DNA from: Oscillospiraceae bacterium
GTDB lineage: Bacteria > Bacillota > Clostridia > Oscillospirales > UBA929
Direction of reading: 5' to 3'
Length of the DNA stretch: 5,113 nucleotides
Assembly (NCBI GenBank): GCA_031271325.1
Contig: JAISVY010000131.1
Span: 1 to 5,113 of the forward strand
This document shows, piece by piece, positions 1 to 5,113 of this stretch (position 1 is its first letter; each line of letters begins with the position of its first letter). Below the pieces are notes generated by a model. The model did not search any database. It saw only the letters and a program-made list of their open reading frames with translations, and was not told the origin of the DNA. Made by a program: the position numbers and the translations under genes.

Positions 1-21
1 AGCCGCCCGTAACGCTTTTTT

Positions 22-26
22 GGAGG
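22..26 (+). promoter_or_regulatory. Ribosome binding site of the LtaS-like gene
   Basis: GGAGG lies 4 bases before the ATG at 31. The spacing is a little short but the motif is strong. The next in-frame ATG (residue 21) lies inside the first membrane helix, so 31 is the sensible start. The promoter must lie upstream of the window. Confidence 0.75.
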
Positions 27-30
27 AATT

Positions 31-1785
31 ATGAAGTTGAATGTCGGGACGGCGGGTTTGTATATCTCCGTTTTCATATTCTCTCTGCTTATGACCGGGG
101 CGGCTTTTTTGCTGTCGCCGATTCCCTTCAAAACGGCGCTGAAATGCATCGGAAAGAATCCGTTGATTCTGCTGCTGAACTTTCTGCCGGTGTTTTTGCT
201 GACGCTGCTGGCGTACGCGGTTTTCAACAGGCTCTGGCCGTCGTTCGCCCTGGTATCCGTGCTCATGACCGTTTTGACGCTGGTAAACTATTTCAAAACC
301 CTTGTGCGGCAGGAACCGTTTATGCCGTCTGATCTTTTGGTGATCCGCGAGGCGATGACCTTCTCCGGCGCGGCGGCGTACCACGTCAGCGTCAAGATGA
401 TTCTCACCCTCGTGGGAATCGTCGCGGCGGTGGTGTTTTCGGTATTTATCCAAACGCCGAAAAGCGGCTGGATTGTCCGCTCCGGCATCGCCGCCGCCGC
501 GCTGCTCGCGGTCTTCTTGCTCAACCGGTTTGTCTACTCCGACCGCGCGCTCTATTTCAGTTTTTACTGTCACGGATCCACGAGTAAGATGACCGATATT
601 TATGAATCGCGCGGATTTCTCTACTCCTTCTGGTACAATATCAACGGGATGCGGATAGACAGACCGGAGGGGTACACCGACGGGAAAGCCCGGGATATTT
701 TAGCGGCGTATGATAACGCCCCCGCCGCCGAAAAAATACCGCTCAACGTCATCCTTGTGTTGGAAGAATCGTTTACCGAACTGAGCGACGACGCGTTTTT
801 TACGTTTGAGCAGGACCCGCTGGAAAACTATAAAAAAATCAAAGAAGAGAGTTATTACGGCAGATTAATCGTTCCGAATTTCGGAGGCGGCACGGCCAGC
901 ACCGAGTTCGACATTCTGACGGGGTTATCCTCCGGGTTTATCAACAACCAGTCGCCGTCTTCGTTTTGGTATGTCCGCAAAGAACACGAGGCGATTGTCT
1001 CGGCGTTTAAGAACAACAGGTATGACGCGGTCGCCATACACCCCGGTTTCGACTGGTTTTACAACCGCAAGAACGTATACCGGCATTTTCGCTTTGACAG
1101 CTTTCTTTCCCGCTCGGATTTTGACCTCACGCACACCAAAGACAAAGCCGGGCTGATTGCCGACTATGCTTCGTTCGCGAAACTGCGGAAGCTGATCGGC
1201 GAACAACCTGCCGGAACGCCGTTGTTCTCCTACCTTGTGACGATTCAAAACCACACGCCGTATAACAATCGCTTTGTTGAAAACGCGAGCGTTTTCACCC
1301 AGCCGGAGGCGCTGCTCACGCCGGAAGAGGTGGACATCCTCTCCAATTACTTCATCGGCGTCGCTGACGGCGACCGCGAGCTGAAAGGGCTGACCGACTA
1401 TCTGCGCGGGCTGGACGAACCGTATCTGCTGGTCTTCTTCGGCGACCACCTGCCTTCACTGGGCACGGCGGGCCGGGTCTATGAAAAGCTGGGATACAGC
1501 GGGCTGCGCGAGTACGAAGCGCCGTACCTGATCTGGAGCAACGACGCCGCGAAAGAGGTGTTCGATCTGAACGCGGCGGTCACACGCGCCGGATTGAAGC
1601 CGGGCGATACGATCAGCGCGAATTATCTTGGTCCTCTGATTCTAGAGCTTCTTGGTCTGGACGCCGATATGCCGTTTTACCGTTTTGTCAACGGGCAGCG
1701 CAGGCAATACCCCATCCTGCGCGAAGAAAGCGCCGAAAACACGCTGGACTTCCGCACGGTACAGTATTACCGGATGACGGAGTGA
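31..1785 (+). CDS. LTA synthase family protein (LtaS/MdoB-like phosphoglycerol transferase)
   Basis: This 584-residue protein has the LtaS layout. Five hydrophobic segments lie at about residues 9-30, 44-65, 71-88, 121-140 and 150-169. A linker follows, then an extracellular sulfatase/alkaline-phosphatase-fold domain from about 237 to 550. Visible active-site elements are LEES (E246, metal ligand), GGGTAS (T288, the likely nucleophile that carries the glycerolphosphate intermediate), NRKNVY (R346, substrate region), QNHTP (H408) and FGDH (D472, H473, metal ligands). In this family the enzyme takes glycerolphosphate from phosphatidylglycerol, using manganese, and adds it to a glycolipid-anchored polymer or glycan outside the membrane. 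All key residues are present, so it is probably active. The exact acceptor (lipoteichoic acid or another glycan) cannot be told from sequence, and no glycolipid-synthesis gene is next to it; hence no symbol. It converges on the helicase-like gene downstream. Confidence 0.9.
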   Translation: MKLNVGTAGLYISVFIFSLLMTGAAFLLSPIPFKTALKCIGKNPLILLLNFLPVFLLTLLAYAVFNRLWPSFALVSVLMTVLTLVNYFKTLVRQEPFMPSDLLVIREAMTFSGAAAYHVSVKMILTLVGIVAAVVFSVFIQTPKSGWIVRSGIAAAALLAVFLLNRFVYSDRALYFSFYCHGSTSKMTDIYESRGFLYSFWYNINGMRIDRPEGYTDGKARDILAAYDNAPAAEKIPLNVILVLEESFTELSDDAFFTFEQDPLENYKKIKEESYYGRLIVPNFGGGTASTEFDILTGLSSGFINNQSPSSFWYVRKEHEAIVSAFKNNRYDAVAIHPGFDWFYNRKNVYRHFRFDSFLSRSDFDLTHTKDKAGLIADYASFAKLRKLIGEQPAGTPLFSYLVTIQNHTPYNNRFVENASVFTQPEALLTPEEVDILSNYFIGVADGDRELKGLTDYLRGLDEPYLLVFFGDHLPSLGTAGRVYEKLGYSGLREYEAPYLIWSNDAAKEVFDLNAAVTRAGLKPGDTISANYLGPLILELLGLDADMPFYRFVNGQRRQYPILREESAENTLDFRTVQYYRMTE

Positions 1786-1844
1786 CGGCGGCGAACACGC
1801 AATTTTCTTAGTTTTTCGAGGAACTGAACTGACCTTCTTGCGCC

Positions 1845-3599
1845 TCAAAAGCTCCCTTCATACATCACGTCCAGCGTATGCATGGCGCGGGTCATCGCGA
1901 CATAGAGCAGTTTCGTACCCAGCTCGTTTTTTGGATAGTGGTCGGCGTCGGCGACGATCACCGCATCGAACTCCAACCCTTTTGACAGCGCGGCGGGCAG
2001 CAGGCACAGCCCGCCCTCATATGTCCCGTCGCGCGAGGTGATCACGCGGAGCGGGCGTTCGCCGCCGGGAGCCATAGACGGCTCTTTTTTTTGCATTAGG
2101 CGGGCAAACCCATGACACAGAGACGGCTGACTGAGCAGCACGGCGATGTTCTTGTGCCCGGCGCGGCGCTTGACAGCCGCGACACAGGCCGCCGCGCGGT
2201 CGTCCTCACCCCACACGTCGGTATACGTCACCGCCTCCCCGCGCCGCACGACGGCTTCGCCCTGCGGAACCCCCGGCAGTCTGCCGAGTATGCTGTTCGC
2301 GGCTTCCATGATCTCGGCTGTGACGCGGTAACTCTTTTGCAATGCCACAATTGACGCGTTTCCCTGCCAGACTTGGCGGTTGACGCTCTCCCAATCCTCC
2401 GCCGCGCCGAAAATCCCCTGCGCCAAGTCTCCCAAAACGGTGAACGAGGCTTTTTTGTAGAGCGTTTTCAATACGGTCAGCTGCATCGGCGTAAAATCCT
2501 GCGCCTCGTCGATCACGACATGTTTTACGCGCAGATCGGCAAGCTCCGCCGTGCGTATCCGCAGGTACAGCAGCGGCGCGAGGTCATCCATATCCAGCCT
2601 GTTTTTCCGAACGGAGGCAACCGCGCGTCCCGCGTCTTTTTGGGGAAGCGCGGCTTGCTCCAAAAAGCGCCGGTAAACCGCCGCCGCGTTGGTGCGCTTG
2701 GAGAACAGCGAGACGTCGGTCGCTAAGTACGCGTCGATGTCAGCCAATATTTCATACGAGCGTTTATAAGGGTCGGCGGGCGTCTCCGACGGGTCGCTGA
2801 CATAGAACGACGCTTTGACGGCGGAACGCACCAAGTCTTCAAACGCGAGCTGCGGCACTTCCTCCACGCCCAGATCGGGCAGCACCCCCGCGATATAGCT
2901 GAGGAAAAACCCTCCCGAAGACAAGATCAAAAACTGCTCCGGGCGGAACTTTTTGCCCAGCACGTACGCCAGATACGCGATACGGTGCAGCGCGACGGTC
3001 GTCTTCCCGCTCCCCGCCGCGCCCTGTACGATCAGCGGCCGCCCGGCGTCGGCGCGGATGACGGCGTTTTGCCCCGCCTGGATCGTGGCGACGATATTCT
3101 TCAGGCGCGTATCGGCGGAAACGGACAGATACGGCGCGAGCATTTCATCGGTCGCCGTGACGTCGATGTCGTCAAAGCCTTTCAGCTCGGCGTTCTCGAC
3201 AGTCAGGCGGCGCTTCAGCAGCAGCTCGCCCTCCACCTTTCCGTCCGGGCTGTCGTAAACGGCGCTCCCGAGGCGGCTGTCGTAATACAGGCTGGATATC
3301 GGCGCGCGCCAATCGGTGACGGCCGCGCGGCTTTCGCGGTCGTACACGGAGGTTTTCCCGATGTAAATCTTCTCTTTGTTTTTCTTGGAAAGAAAGTCAA
3401 TCCGGGCAAAATAGGGCGATCCTTCGGCTCTCTTTAAGGTGCGAAAACGGCTTTCGAGCAGCCGGCGCACACTCTCTTCCGCCGCTTCGTCCGCCGCCGA
3501 TATGCCGCGCTCGAAGCGCCTGTCTATCTCGCTTAATTCCTCGCTGACCGCTTCGGTGACCTGTTGCAGATAGGCGCGTTCCTCTCCCCATTCATCCAC
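1845..3599 (-). CDS. helD: HelD-like RNA polymerase recycling ATPase (UvrD/Rep superfamily 1), compact form
   Basis: Residue numbers here count from a TTG at 3605; the GTG at 3599 (residue 3) is the preferred start because the ribosome binding site is 8 bases from it and only 2 from the TTG. Superfamily 1 motifs are complete: Walker A GAAGSGKT (195-202), DEAQD (366-370), GDLAQ (392-396), SYR (425-427), KGLEFD (542-547) and VAMTRA (569-574). The HelD signatures SPYFARIDF (63-71), DWRAPISSLYY (98-108) and KNIVATIQ (169-176) separate it from UvrD, PcrA and Rep. HelD proteins bind RNA polymerase, insert arms into its channels and use ATP to release stalled or post-termination complexes. At 584-586 residues it is clearly shorter than B. 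subtilis HelD (about 774): the segment before SPYF is about 60 residues, and Walker A to DEAQD is about 170. An in-frame TAA at 3636-3638, with no start between it and 3605, rules out a longer N-terminus. It lies downstream of pdaA but has its own promoter. Confidence 0.9.
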   Translation of the reverse strand: MDEWGEERAYLQQVTEAVSEELSEIDRRFERGISAADEAAEESVRRLLESRFRTLKRAEGSPYFARIDFLSKKNKEKIYIGKTSVYDRESRAAVTDWRAPISSLYYDSRLGSAVYDSPDGKVEGELLLKRRLTVENAELKGFDDIDVTATDEMLAPYLSVSADTRLKNIVATIQAGQNAVIRADAGRPLIVQGAAGSGKTTVALHRIAYLAYVLGKKFRPEQFLILSSGGFFLSYIAGVLPDLGVEEVPQLAFEDLVRSAVKASFYVSDPSETPADPYKRSYEILADIDAYLATDVSLFSKRTNAAAVYRRFLEQAALPQKDAGRAVASVRKNRLDMDDLAPLLYLRIRTAELADLRVKHVVIDEAQDFTPMQLTVLKTLYKKASFTVLGDLAQGIFGAAEDWESVNRQVWQGNASIVALQKSYRVTAEIMEAANSILGRLPGVPQGEAVVRRGEAVTYTDVWGEDDRAAACVAAVKRRAGHKNIAVLLSQPSLCHGFARLMQKKEPSMAPGGERPLRVITSRDGTYEGGLCLLPAALSKGLEFDAVIVADADHYPKNELGTKLLYVAMTRAMHTLDVMYEGSF

Positions 3600-3607
3600 A
3601 GTCAATC

Positions 3608-3613
3608 CCTCCC
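3608..3613 (-). promoter_or_regulatory. Ribosome binding site that decides the helD start
   Basis: GGGAGG on the minus strand lies 8 bases before the GTG at 3599 but only 2 bases before the TTG at 3605. The spacing favours GTG. The two choices differ by two residues. Confidence 0.65.
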
Positions 3614-3637
3614 AGCATAAGAAAAGCCTGAACTTTT

Positions 3638-3667
3638 ATTATACCGGGAGGGGCGCTCTGTTGTCAA
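3638..3667 (-). promoter_or_regulatory. Consensus sigma-A promoter of helD
   Basis: Both hexamers match the housekeeping consensus exactly: TTGACA at 3667-3662, an 18-base spacer, and TATAAT at 3643-3638. The predicted transcript starts near 3631, giving a leader of about 30 bases to the GTG start. The TGA stop codon of pdaA (3666-3664) lies inside the -35 hexamer. There is no hairpin terminator between pdaA and helD, so helD may also be read from upstream. Confidence 0.8.
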
Positions 3668-4386
3668 GAAAAAATATTGTCTATCGTTCCGAACGAATAA
3701 CCCATCTCTCTGTATTTATCGATCAGCGTACCCAGAATCTTCGCGTTTGTCTCGGACGTGCTGTGCAGCAGCAGCACCGCGCCGGGGTGTACGCGTTTTG
3801 TCAGCTTTTCTATCGCGCGGGCGGGGTCGGGCTGTTTGTCTTTAACCCAGTCTACATAGGCGAGGCTCCATAACAGGGTTTTGTAACCCAGCTTTTGCGC
3901 GGTTTTGAGGTTGTGTTCGGAGAACTTGCCGGAAGGCGGGCGGTATATCTTCGACATCTCCGCGCCCGTCACCTTCTGATACATCCCTGCCAAATCATCC
4001 AGCTCTTTTTGGAACGCCGCCGGGTCGCTCATCTTCGACATATCGGGATGATGCACGGTATGGTTACCCACGGTATGCCCTTCCGCCGCGATACGGCGGA
4101 GCAATTCCGGCTGGGAATCAATATAGTGCCCCACGATAAAGAACGCCGCCTTCACGTCTTTCTCTCTCAGCGTATCGAGAATGCTGGCCGTCTGACCGTT
4201 TTCATATCCCGCGTCAAAGGTCAGGTAAACGACCTTTTCGTTGGGATCACCCATATAAGCCGCGCCATATTGTTTCAGATATTCCGCGGAGACGCTGCCC
4301 ACCGGGGATTTTCCCTCCTGCGGAAAACCCAGCCCCCAGCTGAGCGTCAGCGCCAACGCGGTGAGCAGCGATGCGATCTGTGTCAT
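3664..4386 (-). CDS. pdaA: PdaA-type polysaccharide deacetylase (delta-lactam-forming, spore cortex)
   Basis: This 240-residue protein belongs to the NodB-fold CE4 deacetylases. A hydrophobic N-terminal stretch (about 5-20) fits a signal peptide or membrane anchor, although it lacks N-terminal lysine or arginine. The deacetylase domain runs from about 51 to 237. It shows TFDAGYENG (56-64, catalytic base D58), NHTVHH (108-113, metal ligands H109 and H113), RPPSGKFSE (149-157), LLWSLAYVDW (171-180) and LLLH (205-208). The GYENG continuation, the RPPxGxFSE motif and the SxxNA stretch after LLLH are typical of PdaA. PdaA deacetylates N-acetylmuramic acid after CwlD has removed the peptide, making the muramic delta-lactam that marks spore cortex for germination lysins. 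The second Asp of the usual TFDDG is Ala here; PdaA proteins commonly lack it, so this need not mean loss of function. The start at 4386 is set by GGAGGTGG; the frame stays open to 4560, but that 58-residue extension is basic and would bury the signal peptide. Confidence 0.9.
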   Translation of the reverse strand: MTQIASLLTALALTLSWGLGFPQEGKSPVGSVSAEYLKQYGAAYMGDPNEKVVYLTFDAGYENGQTASILDTLREKDVKAAFFIVGHYIDSQPELLRRIAAEGHTVGNHTVHHPDMSKMSDPAAFQKELDDLAGMYQKVTGAEMSKIYRPPSGKFSEHNLKTAQKLGYKTLLWSLAYVDWVKDKQPDPARAIEKLTKRVHPGAVLLLHSTSETNAKILGTLIDKYREMGYSFGTIDNIFS

Positions 4387-4393
4387 TGAGATT

Positions 4394-4401
4394 CCACCTC
4401 C
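4394..4401 (-). promoter_or_regulatory. Ribosome binding site of pdaA
   Basis: GGAGGTGG on the minus strand begins 15 bases before the ATG at 4386 and leaves a spacer of about 7-9 bases. It fixes the start over the longer open frame, and the protein then begins directly with its hydrophobic export segment. Confidence 0.8.
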
Positions 4402-4406
4402 GCGCG

Positions 4407-4435
4407 TAGTATGCGGCTTTTCGCGCCGTTTATGT
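4407..4435 (-). promoter_or_regulatory. Possible sigma-G-type (forespore) promoter of pdaA
   Basis: On the minus strand CATACTA (4413-4407) matches the sigma-G -10 pattern CATnnTA. ACATA (4435-4431) lies 17 bases upstream and matches four of five positions of the -35 pattern GMATR. In B. subtilis pdaA is a sigma-G gene, so the match is in the expected place. Against it, transcription would start around 4400, at the very edge of the ribosome binding site, leaving almost no leader. The motif is short enough to arise by chance. Confidence 0.35.
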
Positions 4436-4525
4436 GCGCCCGCGCCGCCGTTCGCCCGCAGGGTTTGACAGATACTTCCGGCGCGTTTCCGCCCCATCCT
4501 ATGGTTCCGCTGCCAATTTCTTAAT

Positions 4526-4583
4526 AAAACTATAGAAAAATTGAATAAAGTGCTTGACATAATGGTGAGGCGCGTGGTACACT
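4526..4583 (+). promoter_or_regulatory. Strong sigma-A promoter with UP-like element and extended -10
   Basis: TTGACA (4554-4559) is followed by an 18-base spacer and TACACT (4578-4583, four of six matches to TATAAT). TGG directly before the -10 (4575-4577) gives the TGn extended -10 motif. The bases just upstream (about 4526-4550) are A-rich with runs of A, like an UP element, and stand out from the GC-rich surroundings. The predicted start is near 4590, giving a leader of about 69 bases to the secreted protein gene. Confidence 0.8.
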
Positions 4584-4597
4584 ATACACAATATATG

Positions 4598-4638
4598 GGT
4601 TGCCAAAAGAGGTACCTTTTGGTTATGCCCAAGCAGCC
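4598..4638 (+). promoter_or_regulatory. Nested stem-loop in the 5' leader of the secreted protein gene
   Basis: An outer stem pairs GGTTGC (4598-4603) with GCAGCC (4633-4638) using one G-U pair. An inner stem pairs CAAAAG (4604-4609) with CTTTTG (4616-4621) around a six-base loop. An 11-base bulge (4622-4632) lies on the 3' side. The structure begins within about 10 bases of the predicted transcript start and ends 6 bases before the AAGGAGG, which it leaves free. A role as a 5' stabilising hairpin is an inference. I do not recognise it as any riboswitch class I know. Confidence 0.5.
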
Positions 4639-4644
4639 AAAAAT

Positions 4645-4651
4645 AAGGAGG
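4645..4651 (+). promoter_or_regulatory. Near-perfect ribosome binding site of the secreted protein gene
   Basis: AAGGAGG lies 7 bases before the ATG at 4659, an ideal sequence and spacing. It fixes the start and, with the promoter, suggests high expression. Confidence 0.85.
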
Positions 4652-4658
4652 AACCAAC

Positions 4659-5113
4659 ATGAAAACTCGCAAAACCCTGCTTACCCTCATGATGGCGATG
4701 CTTCTCGTCGCCATGCTCGCAGTCCCCGCTTTTGCCGCCACCATTGACCTGCCCGTCACCCCCACTTTCGTCAACAGCGATACCCAACAAGGCTGGGGCG
4801 TAAACGGCACCGACATGAACGGCACAGCCATTGAAACAGATCTCACCCTGGAACAACTGCAATCCGCCGAGACCCTCGTCCTCGAAGTTCCTTCGCAGCC
4901 CACCGGCGGCTTACAGTTCGTCATTCAGTGTGACAACGGCTGGAGCTGGGATCAGACAGATGTGGCTGTTGAAGACGCATGGCAAGACGGCAAGCTGGTA
5001 TTCAATCTCGCCGGCATGTCCGGCTGGGACAAACTTGCCGGTACCACCGCTCAGGCAAAATTCTTTATTTGCTATTATGATCCCGACTTCAGCGCTCTCG
5101 GTGTCACCAAAGC
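4659..5113 (+). CDS. Secreted protein of unknown function, 3' end beyond the window
   Basis: An open frame of 151 codons plus two bases runs to the window edge without a stop. It starts with a classical signal peptide: a basic start (MKTRK), a hydrophobic core to about residue 22, and the cleavage site PAFA-A around residues 26/27. The mature part is acidic, has five tryptophans (46, 95, 97, 108, 123) and alternates short beta-prone stretches (LVLEV, LQFVIQ, KLVFNL, AKFFICYY) with Gly/Asn/Asp turns. This resembles a beta-sandwich such as a carbohydrate-binding module, but that is only an impression; I do not recognise a family. Codon use is skewed: 12 of 17 Thr are ACC with no ACG, and 10 of 12 Gly are GGC with no GGG or GGA. 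With the strong promoter and ribosome binding site this points to an abundant exported protein. It may be the N-terminus of a larger surface protein or glycanase. It is divergent from pdaA, and no shared role is implied. Confidence 0.85.
   Translation, partial: MKTRKTLLTLMMAMLLVAMLAVPAFAATIDLPVTPTFVNSDTQQGWGVNGTDMNGTAIETDLTLEQLQSAETLVLEVPSQPTGGLQFVIQCDNGWSWDQTDVAVEDAWQDGKLVFNLAGMSGWDKLAGTTAQAKFFICYYDPDFSALGVTK

Noticed and set aside
925..1449. A 174-codon open frame antisense to the LtaS-like gene.
   Set aside because: It lies opposite a gene with intact catalytic motifs, has no ribosome binding site evidence and no recognisable domain; long antisense frames are expected in GC-rich coding DNA.
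1809..1826. Possible hairpin terminator (AGTT paired with AACT around 1810-1826) after the LtaS-like gene.
   Set aside because: Only four standard pairs plus G-U pairs are available, and no T-run follows; it is too weak.
2985..3437. A 150-codon plus-strand open frame opposite helD.
   Set aside because: It is a shadow of the conserved HelD coding sequence, with no ribosome binding site or family resemblance.
4213..4221. Loss of the second Asp in TFDDG of the deacetylase, read as an inactive enzyme.
   Set aside because: PdaA-type enzymes commonly carry Asn or Ala here, and the other motifs are intact, so it is a family trait rather than decay.
3895..4389. A 164-codon plus-strand open frame opposite pdaA.
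   Set aside because: It is a shadow of the pdaA frame; the sequence is Arg/His-rich in the way reverse-complement frames are, and no start signal is visible.
4465..4470. A second plus-strand TTGACA in the divergent region.
   Set aside because: No -10-like sequence follows at 16-19 bases; the downstream stretch is GC-rich.
4387..4560. N-terminal extension of pdaA by 58 residues in the open minus-strand frame.
   Set aside because: The ATG at 4386 has a strong ribosome binding site and begins an export segment. The extension is basic and unlike a domain, and its upstream end overlaps the opposing promoter.
4590..4658. Known riboswitch (cyclic-di-GMP, preQ1, fluoride) in the leader.
   Set aside because: None of the conserved core sequences I know for these classes is present, and the leader is too short for most of them.
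4625..4747. A short upstream open frame starting at the ATG in the leader (4625) and overlapping the secreted protein gene.
   Set aside because: There is no ribosome binding site before it, and the downstream ATG at 4659 has an ideal one and encodes a signal peptide.

Overview
The window is most consistent with a spore-forming, fairly GC-rich member of the Bacillota, probably class Clostridia. The evidence is a PdaA-type peptidoglycan deacetylase (spore cortex), a HelD-type RNA-polymerase-associated ATPase, an LtaS/MdoB-type phosphoglycerol transferase, strong AGGAGG-like ribosome binding sites and consensus sigma-A promoters. No rRNA, tRNA, CRISPR, insertion sequence or phage gene is visible.

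Layout: (1) 31-1785, plus strand, a polytopic membrane protein with an extracellular LtaS-like catalytic domain. (2) 1786-1844, a short convergent gap with no convincing terminator. (3) 1845-3599, minus strand, a compact HelD-like ATPase. (4) 3600-3663, a 64-base gap with the helD ribosome binding site and -10 element; the -35 element overlaps the pdaA stop codon. (5) 3664-4386, minus strand, pdaA. (6) 4387-4658, a divergent intergenic region with a possible sporulation promoter for pdaA on the minus strand. On the plus strand it carries a very strong housekeeping-type promoter followed by a leader with a predicted nested stem-loop. (7) 4659 to the window end, plus strand, the first 151 codons of a secreted protein that runs off the window.

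Three of the four genes concern the cell envelope or exterior: anionic polymer synthesis, cortex modification and an exported, probably abundant protein. helD is the exception; it carries its own promoter, although read-through from pdaA is possible. I see no evidence that the four genes form one system. The features most worth a second look are the unusually short HelD (both RNA-polymerase-contacting insertions look reduced) and the strongly expressed orphan secreted protein with its structured leader.
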